Assembly: GCA_030323885.1 (NCBI GenBank)
Contig: CM059198.1
Coordinates: 13,368,462-13,432,461 of the forward strand
Direction: 5' to 3'
Source of the DNA: Branchipolynoe longqiensis
Lineage: Eukaryota; Annelida; Polychaeta; Phyllodocida; Polynoidae
Length of the DNA stretch: 64,000 bases
The translations under genes were made by a program, and so were the position numbers. Below are positions 32,301 through 43,000 of the stretch, one piece after another; the stretch's first letter is position 1, and every line of letters begins with the position of its first letter. A model generated the notes under the pieces. The model did not search any database. It saw only the letters and a program-made list of their open reading frames with translations, and was not told where the DNA came from.

Positions 32301-33202
32301 ATATTGTAATAAAAAATATGTTTGCTGTCACTACTCCTTTGTTTGCATTTTCTATCATACAGAAATACAACACTTACATACAAACCGTTTAGACTACATT
32401 ACGGTTCCCGCTATAGTTTACTACAAAATACTTCGGGGGATATAACTTATTGTTATTGTAATAATGACTAAATATATAATACAACGTTGAGCAAGCACAT
32501 TGGCTTAGTACATAATCTGGCTTCCCTTTTGCATAAGTGCAATAGTTAACTACGAAATACACTACGAGACCAAAATCTAGTATACAATAATGTTTTAGTT
32601 TACAACAGTTCATCGATACACTTCATATACATATTTATAGTATACACATAGTTCTTGGACACATAGAGATTTGGTACAGAAGGCAAAATATAGTATACAA
32701 TTATTTTTTTATTTAGAATAGTTCTTGGATACATAGAGATTTGGTACAGAAGGCTTTTGCTCACCGAAATATATATTTAATTCATATATACACATCTGTA
32801 ATTTAGAATTCATATATACACATATAATTCATATATACACATATTTACACACAAAATACCTGTCGCCTTTTGCTCAGTCTCTTGTGCACAGATATCACCG
32901 AGATTTGGTACGGAAGGCTTTTGCTCACCGAAATATATATTTAATTCATATATACACCTCTGTAATTTAGAATTGATAATTAATTCATATGTACACATAT
33001 TTACACACAAAATACCTGTCGACCTTTAAGTGGTGGTCGTCGTCGATGTTTAAATCCTTGTAAAACTTGATTATATTGTATTTATAGTATAGTAATTACA
33101 TTTTAGTTAGAGTTTTAAAGAGGGAACTTGATTATATTGTATTTTTGTAATTATCTTTTAGTTATAGTTTTAAAGAGGGATTTTCATAACCGTGTTACTC
33201 AC
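32301..33202. repeat. AT-rich region with local duplications
   Basis: 'CATAGAGATTTGGTACAGAAGG' near 32662 and 32732; 'GCTTTTGCTCACCGAAATAT' near 32753 and 32918. The downstream KDZ exon(s) may lie here, but I cannot identify them. Confidence 0.6.
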
Positions 33203-35345
33203 GTGGCTAGTTCCTCGTTCAGCTGGATGTCTGCAGGCAGCACAGGCTCATCCACCCGATGGCGTACCAGGGAGTAGTAGTTGTTCAGCTCACGCGCATA
33301 CTTCTCCCGAGCTGTTAGAGTTGGTTGACGCACCCTACGGATCCGTCCGTACGATTCTTGAAAGCCCCCAGCCCATACGGCAATGGTGGCCGGAGTTAAG
33401 GCCTCTCCGTCCACTGAAACATTTATTAACATGTTGTGATGTAACGAGGTAACTGGGTACGTAATTAAACCTAAATAAAATGGTTAAATGCAAAGACGGG
33501 ACCGGGTAATCATATAAAGAAAGGTCAGTGGATTAGTATAATGAAACCCAATTACATCGGTAATGTAAATGGGTTTAACCTATATTCAAACATGGGACCG
33601 GGTATTCACTTGTGGAAACGTTAATCTAAAGAAAGTGCAAAAATTACAAATGCTTCACACATATTCAGTCGATTAGTTTAATGAAACTCAGTTACATCGG
33701 TAATGTAAATGGGTTTAACCTATATTCAAACATGGGACCGGGTATTCACTTGTGGAAACGTTAATATAAAGAAAGTGCATAAATTACAAATGCTTCACAC
33801 ATAATCAGTCGATTAGTGTAATGAAACTCAGTTACATCGGTAGTGTAACTGGGTTGAACCTAAAATCAAACACTGGAGCGGGTAAGCACTGCCGAAAACG
33901 TTAATATAGTTACCTTTTTCTGTGGCACACAGTCTGGCGATATCAGCCCGTGCTGTTTCAGCCTGGCGTGTAGCGGAGCGCAGACGCCGACTCATAGTAC
34001 TAGGCGCTTGAGAGATGGATTTCCTGCTCATGTGCAGCAACGCCGCGACCAGTAGGTCCTGTCGGTGGGTGGCCGACATCTCACGGGTGATGTACGCCAT
34101 TCGTCCCAGGGTGGACCAGAAGCGTTCGATGTTCTCCCCATCGGCCATCCGGAAATCGGGCAGCAGGCGTGGATTGTATTGAATCTACAATGGTTAACGA
34201 GAACAGAACATGTGGAAAAAAGAAGTGAATATAAGTTATAAAGGAAGAACGCCTATCGGTAATTTCTACCATATAGAATTGAATCTAAGTTATAAATGAA
34301 TAATTTCAACCGTATAAAGATGTGAATATAAGTTATAAATGCATAATTTCAAACGTATAAAGGTGGAGATAAGTTAGCGGGGGCGGCAGTGGCGGAAAGT
34401 GGAGGAGTATATACCTGACAACCAGCATCATGCGAGTAACCGTGGAACATTGGTACTGCAAGAGACAGTTGATGCATGGGCACCCCGGAAGTTCCCAACT
34501 GTGGGCGCAGTCGGCAGGCGACATCGTAGAGAATCTTCAGCTCCCGCCCGGCAGCCTGCTCGGTAACTTTCTTTATGACAGAGACTGGATATCCCATTCT
34601 ACAAACAAGAAAACCAAATGTGGTGGAAATTTGCAGATGGGAGAAACAGAAAACGTCGATTCTTCAGCTCCCGCCCGGCAGCCTGCGCGGTAAATTTATT
34701 TATGACAGAGACTGGATTGCCCATTCTACAAACACGAATACAAAATTATGTGCAAATTTGCAGATAGGAGAAACAGAAAATGTCAGCAGGAAACATCGTA
34801 TAGAATCCTCAGCTCCCGCCCGGCAGCCTGCGCGGTAAATTTATTTATGACAGAGACTGGATTGCCCATTCTACAAACACGAATACCAAATTATGTGCAA
34901 ATTTGCAGATAGGAGAAACAGAAAACGTCGCCAGGAAACATCGTATAGAATCCTCAGCTCCCGCCCGGCAGCCTGCGCAGTAAGTTTCTTTATGACAGAG
35001 ACTGGATATTCGTATCTATAGTTGTCTAAGGATTAAAAGAGCTGTTTCAATAAATATGTTTTTAATGACGGCGGGGGGGTACGGTATCCAAGTTTAATGC
35101 TCGGAACTGGAGTGGGTAATGTTGTCAATCTACAAACTGAAGCACTGACCACGTTTAATGGTGACAAGTAGATTTGGTAATGTTGGCAATCGACAACCTG
35201 AAGCTAACACTTACTTTTCTCCAGCTGTCATGTTTATAAAGTGGCAGGGATGGTCGTGGACACACACAGAGCCGAAAACGCCGCTGACATCAAGGCCACG
35301 GTTTCGGAAGGCTCCACGACCCCCGGCTCGGAAATCATGACACAT
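33203..35345 (-). CDS. KDZ-type DNA transposase, four internal exons (partial gene)
   Basis: Minus-strand exons: 35215-35345, 34415-34598, 33914-34184, 33203-33413, each with AG acceptor and GT donor (GTAAGT, GTATAT, GTAACT, GTGAGT). Exon 1: 'SGVFGSVCVHDHPCHFINM' (C...H block) and 'TAGEK'. Exon 2: 'LKILYDVACRLRPQL' and 'AVPMFHGYSHDAGCQ'. Exon 3: 'IQYNPRLLPDF' then 'MADGENIERFWSTLGRMAYI', the catalytic-end block with Glu and Trp-Ser. Exon 4: charged helices. These are the conserved blocks of the Kyakuja-Dileera-Zisupton family, cut-and-paste transposases. The N- and C-terminal exons were not found. The copy may be decayed, and its relation to the neighbouring gene is inferred from the shared insertion. 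Confidence 0.75.
33530..33900. repeat. KDZ intron tandem repeat, unit 139 bp, ~2.7 copies
   Basis: 'GTCGATTAGTTTAATGAAAC' type starts near 33528, 33668 and 33807, each followed by 'CAGTTACATCGGTAATGTAA' variants. Confidence 0.88.
34535..35010. repeat. Four tandem partial copies of a KDZ exon edge
   Basis: 'CAGCTCCCGCCCGGCAGCCT' followed by 'TTATGACAGAGACTGGAT' recurs near 34538, 34666, 34811 and 34957. The first belongs to the 34415-34598 exon and includes its acceptor; the other three lie upstream in the intron. Confidence 0.88.
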
Positions 35346-35534
35346 CTGTAAAACAAAGTAGTACACACTATTACGAGACAGCGTTAAGTTAATTGATATG
35401 ATCATACTATAGTTGTAGCGGACAGCGGAGTGCTGCCAACTGGTGTTCACTGCGAGAAGCAATAAGGGTGCAATACTAATGCACTTATTTTACTAAGAGA
35501 GATCTAGTATTAGGTTACTGCTTAGTGCTGCTAC

Positions 35535-36435
35535 CGGGTGTTGTTTGTTAGTTGTTGGTTGTGTTGTTTGTTGGTTTGTTTGTGTTGTGGTTGTTGATTG
35601 TTGTTGTTTCTTGGGTGTGTTGATTGTTATTTGGTTGTGTTGACTGTTGTTGGTTGCAGTTGTTTGTTTGTTGTTTGTTGGTGATTGGCGTGATAGGATT
35701 GGTTGTTCAGTTGTTTGTTTGTTGGTTGTTGTTTGTTTGTTGTTTGGTTGGTTGTTGGTTGTGTCGTTTGTTATTTGGTTGTGTTGAGTGTTGTTGGTTG
35801 CGGTTGGTTGTTGGTTGTGTTGTTTGTTGGTTTGTTGGTTGTGGTTGTTTGTTGTTTGGTTGGTTGTTGGTTGTGTTGATTGCTATTTGGTTGTGTTGAC
35901 TGTTGTTGGTTGCGGTTGGTTGTGTTGTTTGTTAGTTGTTGGTTGTGTTGTTTGTTGGTTTGTTGTTTGTGGTTGTTTGTTTGTGTTGTGGTTGTTGATT
36001 GTTGTTGTTTGTTGGGTATTGTTGGTGGTGTTGACAGTTGTTGGTTGTGGTGTGTGTGGGTGTGGTGTTTGTTGTTTGGTTGGTAATTGGTTGTGTTGTT
36101 TGTTGTTTTGTTGGTTGTGGTTGTTTGTTTGTTGTGGTTGTTGATTGTTGATTGGTGTTGGTTTAGGATTGGTTGTTGTGGTTGTTGTGGTTGTTGTGTT
36201 TGTTGTTTGGTTGTTGGTTGCGGTTGTTTGTTGTTTGTGTTGTTTGTTAGTTGTGTTGACTGTTGTTGGTTGTGGTTGTTTGTTGTTGTTCGGTTGTTTG
36301 TGTTGTTTGTTGTTTGGTTATTGGTTGCAGTTGTTTGTTGGTTGTGTTGTTTGTTACTTGGTTGTGTCGACTGTTGTTGGTTGTGGTTGTGGTTGTTTGT
36401 GTTGGATTGTTGTTTGTTGCAATGTTGGTGATTGG
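35535..36435 (+). repeat. ~900-bp tract of almost only G and T
   Basis: Irregular units of TTG/GTTG/TTTG ('GGTTGTGTTGTTTGTTGG'), with few A or C. Six-frame translation gives Val/Leu/Cys/Trp-rich frames on plus that are artefacts. A shorter piece recurs at 36605-36655. Confidence 0.92.
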
Positions 36436-36985
36436 CGATTGGCGTTAGGCGCGATTGGCGTTAGGCGCGATCAGACAATAAAAACTACGTTCAGCATTTA
36501 CGTTTGCAAAATTGATTTTGGCATGTTTTTCGCTTCAAAGATCACCGAATCTACCCCAGTTGGGTTGTTTGTTGACATTTACAGTACATTTCAGTGTCGT
36601 TATATTGGTTGTTGATTGTTGATTGTTGTTGGTGTTGGTTGTGGTTGTGGTTTTGGACACCGGCATCATCAGGCAATTTGTCAGGCAATTTGTCGATAAA
36701 AACACGGCGCTGACACGACACAACACTACGCGATGCTAATCCACAAATGAACGTAACCCAAACCCATGTATCATCCGAGCTACACGGTGACAGGCAGCGT
36801 AAACACCCCCTAACAGTGCACCAGCAGGAGTATGGTGCTACAGTGGTGTCTACAGTGCTACAGTGGCGTCTCCTAGTGGGGAAAGCAAGAGTTAAGGGCT
36901 GGGGAGGCGGCGACTGGCGACGACTGGCGCCACCTAGAGTATATTGGCAGATGTAAACAAAGACAGGTCAATCGTGTGTACCGAA
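36436..36985. other. No recognisable feature
   Basis: A small duplication 'GATTGGCGTTAGGCGC' lies at 36445-36470; otherwise nothing. Upstream KDZ exons could be here but no motif is visible. Confidence 0.4.
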
Positions 36986-36989
36986 AACA

Positions 36990-37300
36990 GTGATGGCGAT
37001 ATGAGTCTCCGTAAGAATGGGCAACGAAGTCTGTGTAATCCAATATCTCCAATTTCGACTCAAAATCAATAATAAATAACATTTGAATCGTACGTGAGGT
37101 GAGCGCAAGCACAAAAGTCCAACTGGGTAAAGTTGTTGTGATGGCGATATGAGTCTCCGTAAGAATGGGCAACAAAGTCTGTGTAATCCAATATCTCCAA
37201 TTTCGACTCAAAATCAATAATAAATAACATTTGAATCGTACGTGAGGTAGCAAAATACGGAGGTGAGCGCAAGCACAAAAGTCCAACTGGGTAAAGTTGT
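36990..37300. repeat. 149-bp tandem duplication near the right edge of the insertion
   Basis: 'TGATGGCGATATGAGTCTCC' starts at about 36991 and 37139. Both copies carry the block also found near the left edge at 21640. Confidence 0.88.
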
Positions 37301-37465
37301 TGTTGATGTGCTATGGGGCCGGGCCGAGCACAGCTTGGTCACCGATAAGTCCACCTGGTGGACGGATACAGTAAGAACAGTAGCTAGTAGCAACCACTGA
37401 GCCGTGGATGGCGGTCCCTTTTATAGTATGACTGAGTCGTTGCTGATAGTAAGCGTCCTCAGTTG

Positions 37466-37541
37466 GTTTGCGCACTACTGTGATGGAACTGACCCACGGG
37501 GTGGGCTCTACTTGCGGTACAATTACACCTAATTTAAGCAT
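37466..37541 (-). pseudogene. Gypsy #1 reverse transcriptase, upstream stub
   Basis: 'MLKLGVIVPQVEPTPWVSS' followed by 'ITVVRKP', ending exactly at the target duplication; the codons beyond it are insertion sequence. The RT/protease spacer continues upstream to about 37700. Confidence 0.9.
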
Positions 37542-37700
37542 CTTGTCTATCTCGTCTTTGACCTGGTCTGCTACAGCATGGGGAATTCTACGCGGTGGGT
37601 CTACACAGGGGGTTACATTGTTATCAATAAAAATATTGGCATCTGTTTTAATAGTCCCTAGCCCTACAAAGATATCATTATATTTACCAGGTTGTTAGCT

Positions 37701-38999
37701 TCAGCGTTGATATTCTGTAGTTCGTCCGTTGACGCACGGACTGTCTTCTGACGCTCGGACTGCAGTTGCCGCACTCTGCCACGCTTGACTCCGACACGGC
37801 GCCCCCCGCTTGATGAGTTGCAACTGCACGCAGGCGTCCTTCCCCAGGATTGGGGTTCCCTCCGCAGTGACTTGAAAACGCATGTCAATTCCTTCTATGG
37901 TTGTGTGGACTTCACCCTCGGGGATGATACGATGACCTGAGTATGTTACCAGGATACTTGGTGATGGGTGTAAGACAGTGTTCTGAAGTTTCACATAAAC
38001 GCTCTTTGGTATTATGTTGGCCTGTGACCCTGTGTCGAGTTTGAAGTCTACGTATTCATTCCCTAGCAATATCGTCGTGAACCACAGTTGATTATTTCCG
38101 CCTTCGGGAAATGACACCTCCCCGATGTACAGTTCGTCGCTGTCACTGTCGGGCTGGTCATGTGTCTCTTGCTGTTGTTTGTTGTCTACTTTGATTTCGC
38201 CTACATATGACTTGTTGCGGTTTTTTGCTCTGCAAACTTTCTGAAAATGTCCCAACTTTTTGCAATAGAGACATTGCTTGTCTCGAGCAGGACACTGGTC
38301 TATCGCATGATAGTACCCGCACTTGTTGCACTGTACCTTCGGCTGGTTGAATGTCGGTGGCCGCTCTGTCCGACCACGTGGCATCCCTGACGCGTATCGG
38401 GACTGACTTGCACTCGTAGCTGGGCGTTTTCTGACGAAATCGACACACTCAGTAATGCCGGTCGTTGCTTCTGTTAACTGGTCTTGACTATTCTCATTTA
38501 GCCTACACATATCTCGACACTGGTCTAACGTCAGGTTCGGTGTTTGTAAGAGTCTTTCTCGTAGTTTATAGTCCTTCGCTCCACACACCAACCTGTCGCA
38601 CAACATGGAATCCTCCAAACTGCCATAGTCACATAAGTGTATACGATGTTGTAATTGCCGCATGTACGTGTCCATACTTTCTGTTGTCTGGTTGTAGGAG
38701 TTGAATTTATATCTTATTACTGTCACATTGGTGTGGCCTGTGCAGTATTTTTCGAACGCCTCAATCAACAGCGCAATCTTGTCTTGTTCATTTTCGTCCA
38801 ATTTAAAGTTCAAATGCACTTTTTGAGCCTCCTTACCTGCTACATGCAGGAAAATGCAGCATTGCACCTTTTCTGCTTTGTTTGACGCACCTGAAGCTAT
38901 GGCGTAAATGTTATATGAATGTAACCATTCACGCCAGTTCAACGCCATGTTGCCCTCTAAACTTAGAGGACCCGGTGGCTTTAAGCCTGTGAGCGCCAT
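37701..38999 (-). pseudogene. Gypsy #1 Gag and protease
   Basis: Start at ATG 38997-38999 ('MALTGLKPPGPLSLEGN'). The longer frame begins inside the LTR and was not used. Capsid-like region, then two zinc knuckles ('CNKCGYYHAIDQC', 'CLYCKKLGHFQKVC'), then retropepsin ('FKLDTGSQANIIP', 'PILGKDACVQLQL'). The frame degenerates after about 37850, before the protease/RT junction. Confidence 0.9.
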
Positions 39000-39017
39000 T
39001 TTGTTTGTTCTTCTATA

Positions 39018-39028
39018 TCTGACACCAG
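39018..39028 (-). promoter_or_regulatory. Gypsy #1 primer-binding site
   Basis: Minus strand TGGTGTCAGA, one base inside the 5' LTR. The same 10 bases occur in gypsy #2. The match to a tRNA-Leu 3' end is from general knowledge. Confidence 0.7.
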
Positions 39029-39154
39029 TGAATGCCACGACAACCAGGACACAAGTGGTTTATTATTAGTTCCTCTCTCCGCGCTTCACGTGACCCTCAC
39101 TCGGGCTACCCACTCTATCGCCCACACGCGACATCTGGTATTACATATATTACA
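39029..39154 (-). repeat. 5' LTR of gypsy #1
   Basis: 126 bp, two substitutions from the 3' LTR. CTGTG follows at 39155; the same 5-mer lies 15 bp outside the 3' LTR. Confidence 0.92.
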
Positions 39155-40007
39155 CTGTGTGCTATTAAACCTTTGTCACCGGTATAGACACTATGGATGA
39201 GAAACATGGCCACATTTTGTAGTCACTATAATTTCATAAGAAATTAATATCCCTTGCAATTTCTGTTTAGCATAGGTCATTAGGTTGCAGTACCAATGCA
39301 CATAAAGCTGTGATAATCAACATGAAATGTAGGTGTATGCAATCTCTCCAGCATTATATTTTTTACATATATTTAACTGTGGGGTAAGACGCTTTGGGAA
39401 AAGAAACCTAGAGGTCCCATTTCTGGAGGGGAGTCTTACCCCAGTGACATGTCTATTATGTGCCTGCCATGTTTCTGCAGGACAGCAAGAACTCACTGTG
39501 AAATACCACACAAGAACTAAGCAAAGACCCGTGGCCATTACATAATACCATCTTGTTTGTATGCAGCCTATATGTAGAGAGCTATAACATTATTGAAAGG
39601 TGGAAATACAAGAAAAGACAGAAAAATTAACTTTTTGCTCTATTTACCAGATGCTTCATCTGAATTCCTCCATTCAATGTTGAAGCTTTGACCTTATCTA
39701 ATACAATACTTAATTGGTAGATGGCAACCCTGATGCATCCAGCTTGGGAAGTAGATGGGGTGGGCAACTCCCTGAATGGGGGTCTTGCCCCATGCTATTC
39801 TAACCATTGCCTGTGTATGATACCTCTCCCATAACCATTGCCTATATATGATACCTTTCCTATAACCATAGGCTATGTATGATACTTCTCCCAGACCAAT
39901 GTCCATGTATGATAATTGTCCCAGACCAATGGCCATGTATGATACCTCTCCCATGAAATTACATAACTTTGTTCAGATAAACAAAGATTTCTTTTCCTGA
40001 TTGCAGT
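39155..40007. other. Non-coding; one hairpin and a 32-bp minisatellite
   Basis: TGGGGTAAGAC (39380-39390) and GTCTTACCCCA (39433-39443) form an inverted repeat. 39812-39952 holds about five units of 'TGTATGATACCTCTCCCA' plus 'TAACCATTGCC'. Confidence 0.7.
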
Positions 40008-40052
40008 ACATGAAGTTTGCTACACAACATGAACACATCTTGAAATCCTGCC

Positions 40053-40754
40053 ATGAAGGTACAGGGGAAATGTTGGAAGCAAAATCTCTCTCTGGTTGCA
40101 CATATTGGTCACGACAAGACACTTGCAAAGATTCTTGAGAGGTACTGGTGGCCTTGGGTGCGAAGAGATGTAATTGGGTTCATCAAAACCTGTGAGAGAT
40201 GTCAAAGAGCCAGCACCCACTTTGATAAGACGGCTCCTTCTCTCCACAGCGTGTCTGTCCCACCTCAACCTTGGAGCCAGATAGGAGTAGATTTGTGTTC
40301 CTTGCCACGTACCCCAAAAGGATATACATGCATGGCTGTGGCAGTTGACTATTTCACCAAGTGGGTTGAAGCAGAGCCGTTGATGTCAAAATCTGCTGAG
40401 AACATTGCAGGGTTCTTGTATAAGTTAATTTGCCACCATGGGTGTGCCACAACACAGATCAATGACCAGGGCCGTGAGCTTGTGAATGCAATTGCCAAGC
40501 ATCTTCACAGCTTGACTGGAACCAAACAGAAGATTACAAGTGCATATCACTCTCAGGCTAATGGGCTAACAGAGCGAAACAACAGAACCACCCAGAATTC
40601 CACGCTTAAGGTGCTTGAAGATGAACAAGAACAATGGCCACTTGCACTGCCTGGGGTCTTATTTGCATTCCGAACAAGCAAGCAGAAATCATCAGGATAT
40701 ACACCATTCTTCCTGATGTATGGACGCCAGGCCCGACTACCAGTGGAGTGTTAG
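40053..40754 (+). pseudogene. Ginger1 integrase-like transposase
   Basis: Zinc region 'HIGHDKTLAKI' and 'CERCQRA'. DDE core: 'GVDLCSLPRTPKGYTCMAVA', 'VDYFTKWVEAEPL', 'INDQGREL', 'SQANGLTERNNRT'. Then 'SSGYTPFFLMYGRQARLP'. Upstream (40011-40052) another frame carries 'HILKSCHEGTG', so the N-terminus is frameshifted. Stops follow 40754, although 'LWNLRRADRKGGKMQD'-like sequence continues to about 41055. Confidence 0.85.
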
Positions 40755-41054
40755 TATCAGTGTGAAACAGACAAAGCTCTCACAAGCTACACAATCATAG
40801 ACGAAAGTACTCCTGATGAAATAAAAGAATGCATGGCAGTCTTGGAGAAATTGTGGAAGCACACAGTGAAAAATGTGATAAACAATATCAGTGCTGCACA
40901 AGATCGCCAGAAACATGACTATCAAAAGTGACACCGAGCGAAGAAAGCATTTAATGTAGGAGAAAATGTTCTTCTTTGGAACCTTCGACGTGCAGACAGA
41001 AAAGGTGGTAAAATGCAGGATCCTTGACATGGAGAATGGCACATATGAATTGGT

Positions 41055-41300
41055 GTTCTCTGTGGTGGAGTGGTTAGAGTGTCTGACCTTTTTCTAGGTC
41101 GTACTCCTAATCTGAAGGTTGGTGGTTCGATTCCCCATGCCCCCACCTCTGCTAATTTGGATTTCCACCGCTGTGTATAACTTACAGCGTCATCAAAGGC
41201 TAGTTGCTCTCATACCATGTCTATGTGGTGTGGGAGGTTAAAAATCTCATGGGTCGGTAAAAGTGAAGACTCGGGCTTTCTATCAAAAACTGTCTATTGG
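41055..41300 (+). mobile_element. tRNA-derived SINE inserted in the Ginger1 element
   Basis: Box A-like TGGTTAGAGTG (41071) and box B-like GGTTCGATTCC (41127) in a tRNA-like head at 41060-41147. The body continues to about 41300 ('GGGTCGGTAAAAGTGAAGAC'). The head lacks a paired acceptor stem, so it is not a tRNA gene. It splits the Ginger1 reading after 'GTYELVF'. Confidence 0.75.
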
Positions 41301-41327
41301 TGAAAACAAGTCTATTCAGACTTATCC

Positions 41328-41630
41328 ATGACAGGCAGTATACATCTTCAAGAGAAGAACAAAGATGGCATAGTTCTAGCACAAAAGGCACATGGAGCTA
41401 AATTTAAGATGTACTGCAAATCACAATATCAGTATCTTGAGAGTACAGAACAACCACCTGAGCAGGCAGCTGAAGAACCTGTTGAACAGTCTGCCAGCCA
41501 AGATAACAAGCAGCCTACTGCCAACCAAGCTTCTGAACAGTCTGCTGCCAGCCAAACTCTTGAACAGCCTACTGCCAACCAAGCTACCAAGCAGCCTGCT
41601 GAAGATGCTGATGAATTTGTTATTACATAA
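41328..41630 (+). pseudogene. Ginger1 linker with Gln/Ala/Pro repeats
   Basis: 100 codons. The second half is a tandem 'EQPTANQA'/'EQSAASQT' repeat of about 11 residues. It joins the integrase and OTU parts of the same broken reading frame. Confidence 0.55.
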
Positions 41631-41759
41631 AGAGCTGCTCCAAAACAGTATTTTTCTTTTGTGCCAACATCAGTTGCTTGGCGTAGACATCATACTGAAC
41701 ATTTGAATCTGCCCAAGCCCAAGCCTCTAAAAGCTAGACAACCAGCTGCAGCTCTGAAC

Positions 41760-42168
41760 AATCCCAAGCTGACTGATGCTATCAGGTGATGGAAACTGTT
41801 TCTTTAGGGCGATGAGTCTAGAAGTGACTAGAACAGAAGACAATCACAAAAAAGTTTGCGATGTTGTGGTTGAGTTTCTAAATTATGCAGAATAGTGAAC
41901 GGTTTAGCAACTATGCTGGAACACGGATTGCGGAGTATGTTGAATGCAACAAGATGGCTGAAAACTGCACATGGGCTGCTGATATAGAAATGTTTGCCAT
42001 GGCAACACTTTTTCAAACAACAGTGTTTGTCTACACTGCATACAATGACACAAAGAAGTGGCTTCCATACAAGCCTATTTTTGAAGTAAAGGGTGTGCAG
42101 AGCTTCAACCAATGTGTGTATCTGTCAAATGAATGTGCACATTTTGAGCGAGTTGTGTCCTGCTGCTA
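41760..42168 (+). pseudogene. OTU-family cysteine protease domain
   Basis: 'LSGDGNCFFRAMSLEV' near 41788 holds the OTU catalytic Asp and Cys. After a TAG near 41893 the frame carries 'NYAGTRIAEYVECNKMAENC', 'WAADIEMFAMATLFQTTVFV' and 'CVYLSNECAHFERVV'. The last part contains the expected catalytic His region. Known OTU proteins cleave ubiquitin; the role in Ginger1 is unknown. Confidence 0.75.
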
Positions 42169-42660
42169 GAGGTGCAGTCCTAGCTAAGTACTGATGGGGA
42201 GTATAGTGAAGGATTGCTAGGAGAAGAAATGATATTTTACTATTGCTATGAAAGATGATATTTATGGTGATTCAGCAGTAACCACACAAAATTATTTTCA
42301 TTTAATCAATCATGTAGCTTGTTACTATTAGTACTTCTTGTGACACTTCATTTGTCAAAATCGCTCTAATATTAAAGAAGATGTGGACTTTTTAATTTGT
42401 CACTTAATTGGCCCCACCCAAAGCTAAAACGATACCATTTTTGATGGCCCCAACAATTTAAAGTAACTACCCTATATGACTTCTGGCCTGCATAATGAGA
42501 ATGCAAATATTAAGGAGTATAAGGTGGTTACATCTGAAAATATAAATCTTTAAAAAAAACACAATTTCCTTGATGTCACCAATTTTCAAATTTCGCTTTG
42601 ATAAGTTTGAACCACTTTTGAGGGTGGGCTTGTGGAAAAGATTGGCACCCCTATTAAATT
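42169..42660. other. No recognisable feature
   Basis: AT-rich spacer between the Ginger1 remnant and the Ngaro-like element. Confidence 0.5.
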
Positions 42661-42895
42661 AGGTAGTATATACGCGTATATGCTGGTGTAGGCACCCGCG
42701 GGCATTGACGAATGTATATATGAGCTGGTCATATTCGGGGCGTTTCGAACGCGCCGGCTCCGTGCTAAGCATTATGCACCCGCCGCTCGCTAGGCGGCGT
42801 GCCGGTAGTCGTATATAACCAAGGCGCTCGGCCGGCCCGGCGCCCACCTGATACGCACCCGGCCTGCGCGCCGGTCAGCTCACCTGAGAAAAACT
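42661..42895 (+). repeat. Split direct repeat A1
   Basis: GGTAGTATATACGCG...GAGAAAAACT; repeated at 47347-47580. Probably holds the promoter. Confidence 0.93.
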
Positions 42896-43000
42896 GCCTG
42901 CACCATCTGCACCGGCTGCTGTCAGCGGTCAACCGCTCCTGTCACCTTACGCACTTCATTGGTTGGTAGCTGTCACTTGTCGGCTATTGTCTTTAGACAT

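Larger units (their letters stand above)
21613..37465. mobile_element. Large insertion carrying KDZ transposase exons and a homeodomain-like gene
   Basis: Flanked by GGTTTGC at 21606-21612 and 37466-37472, a 7-bp target duplication inside gypsy #1 RT. It holds a convergent pair: a seven-exon plus-strand gene (22645-31226) and four minus-strand exons of a KDZ (Kyakuja-Dileera-Zisupton) transposase (33203-35345). I see no clear terminal inverted repeats. A 26-bp block beginning TGAGTCTCC and ending GGGCAACGA lies near the left edge (21640) and twice near the right edge (37001, 37149), all in direct orientation. It could be one KDZ transposon with cargo, or a composite. Gypsy #2 is inserted in it. 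Confidence 0.65.
18381..39154 (-). mobile_element. Ty3/gypsy element #1, split by a 15.85-kb insertion
   Basis: Minus strand. 5' LTR 39029-39154, PBS, gag-protease 38999-37701, RT start to 37466, then the insertion 21613-37465, then RT, RNase H and integrase 21612-19168, and 3' LTR 18381-18506. The two RT halves join at an aligned position: the sequence ends in 'VVRKP' on one side and resumes at 'KPSKI' on the other, matching 'VRKPGKVRICLDP' of gypsy #2. LTRs differ at 2 of 126 bases. Confidence 0.9.
40008..42168 (+). mobile_element. Decayed Ginger1 transposon (integrase-like transposase plus OTU)
   Basis: Plus-strand order: H2C2 finger, DDE integrase, a broken C-terminal region, a Gln/Pro-rich linker, then an OTU-type cysteine protease. 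That order is described for Ginger1 DNA transposons. Several frame breaks and a SINE insertion make it inactive. I could not find its terminal inverted repeats. Confidence 0.75.

Noticed and set aside
35624..36615. Leu/Val/Cys/Trp-rich ORFs that look like membrane proteins
   Set aside because: Translations of a G/T-only repeat; no start context or homologous motif.
21613..37465. Polinton/Maverick interpretation of the large insertion
   Set aside because: No DNA polymerase B, packaging ATPase, capsid or Polinton integrase; KDZ blocks are seen instead.
41058..41147. Possible tRNA gene
   Set aside because: Box A and B are present but the acceptor stem does not pair and SINE sequence follows.
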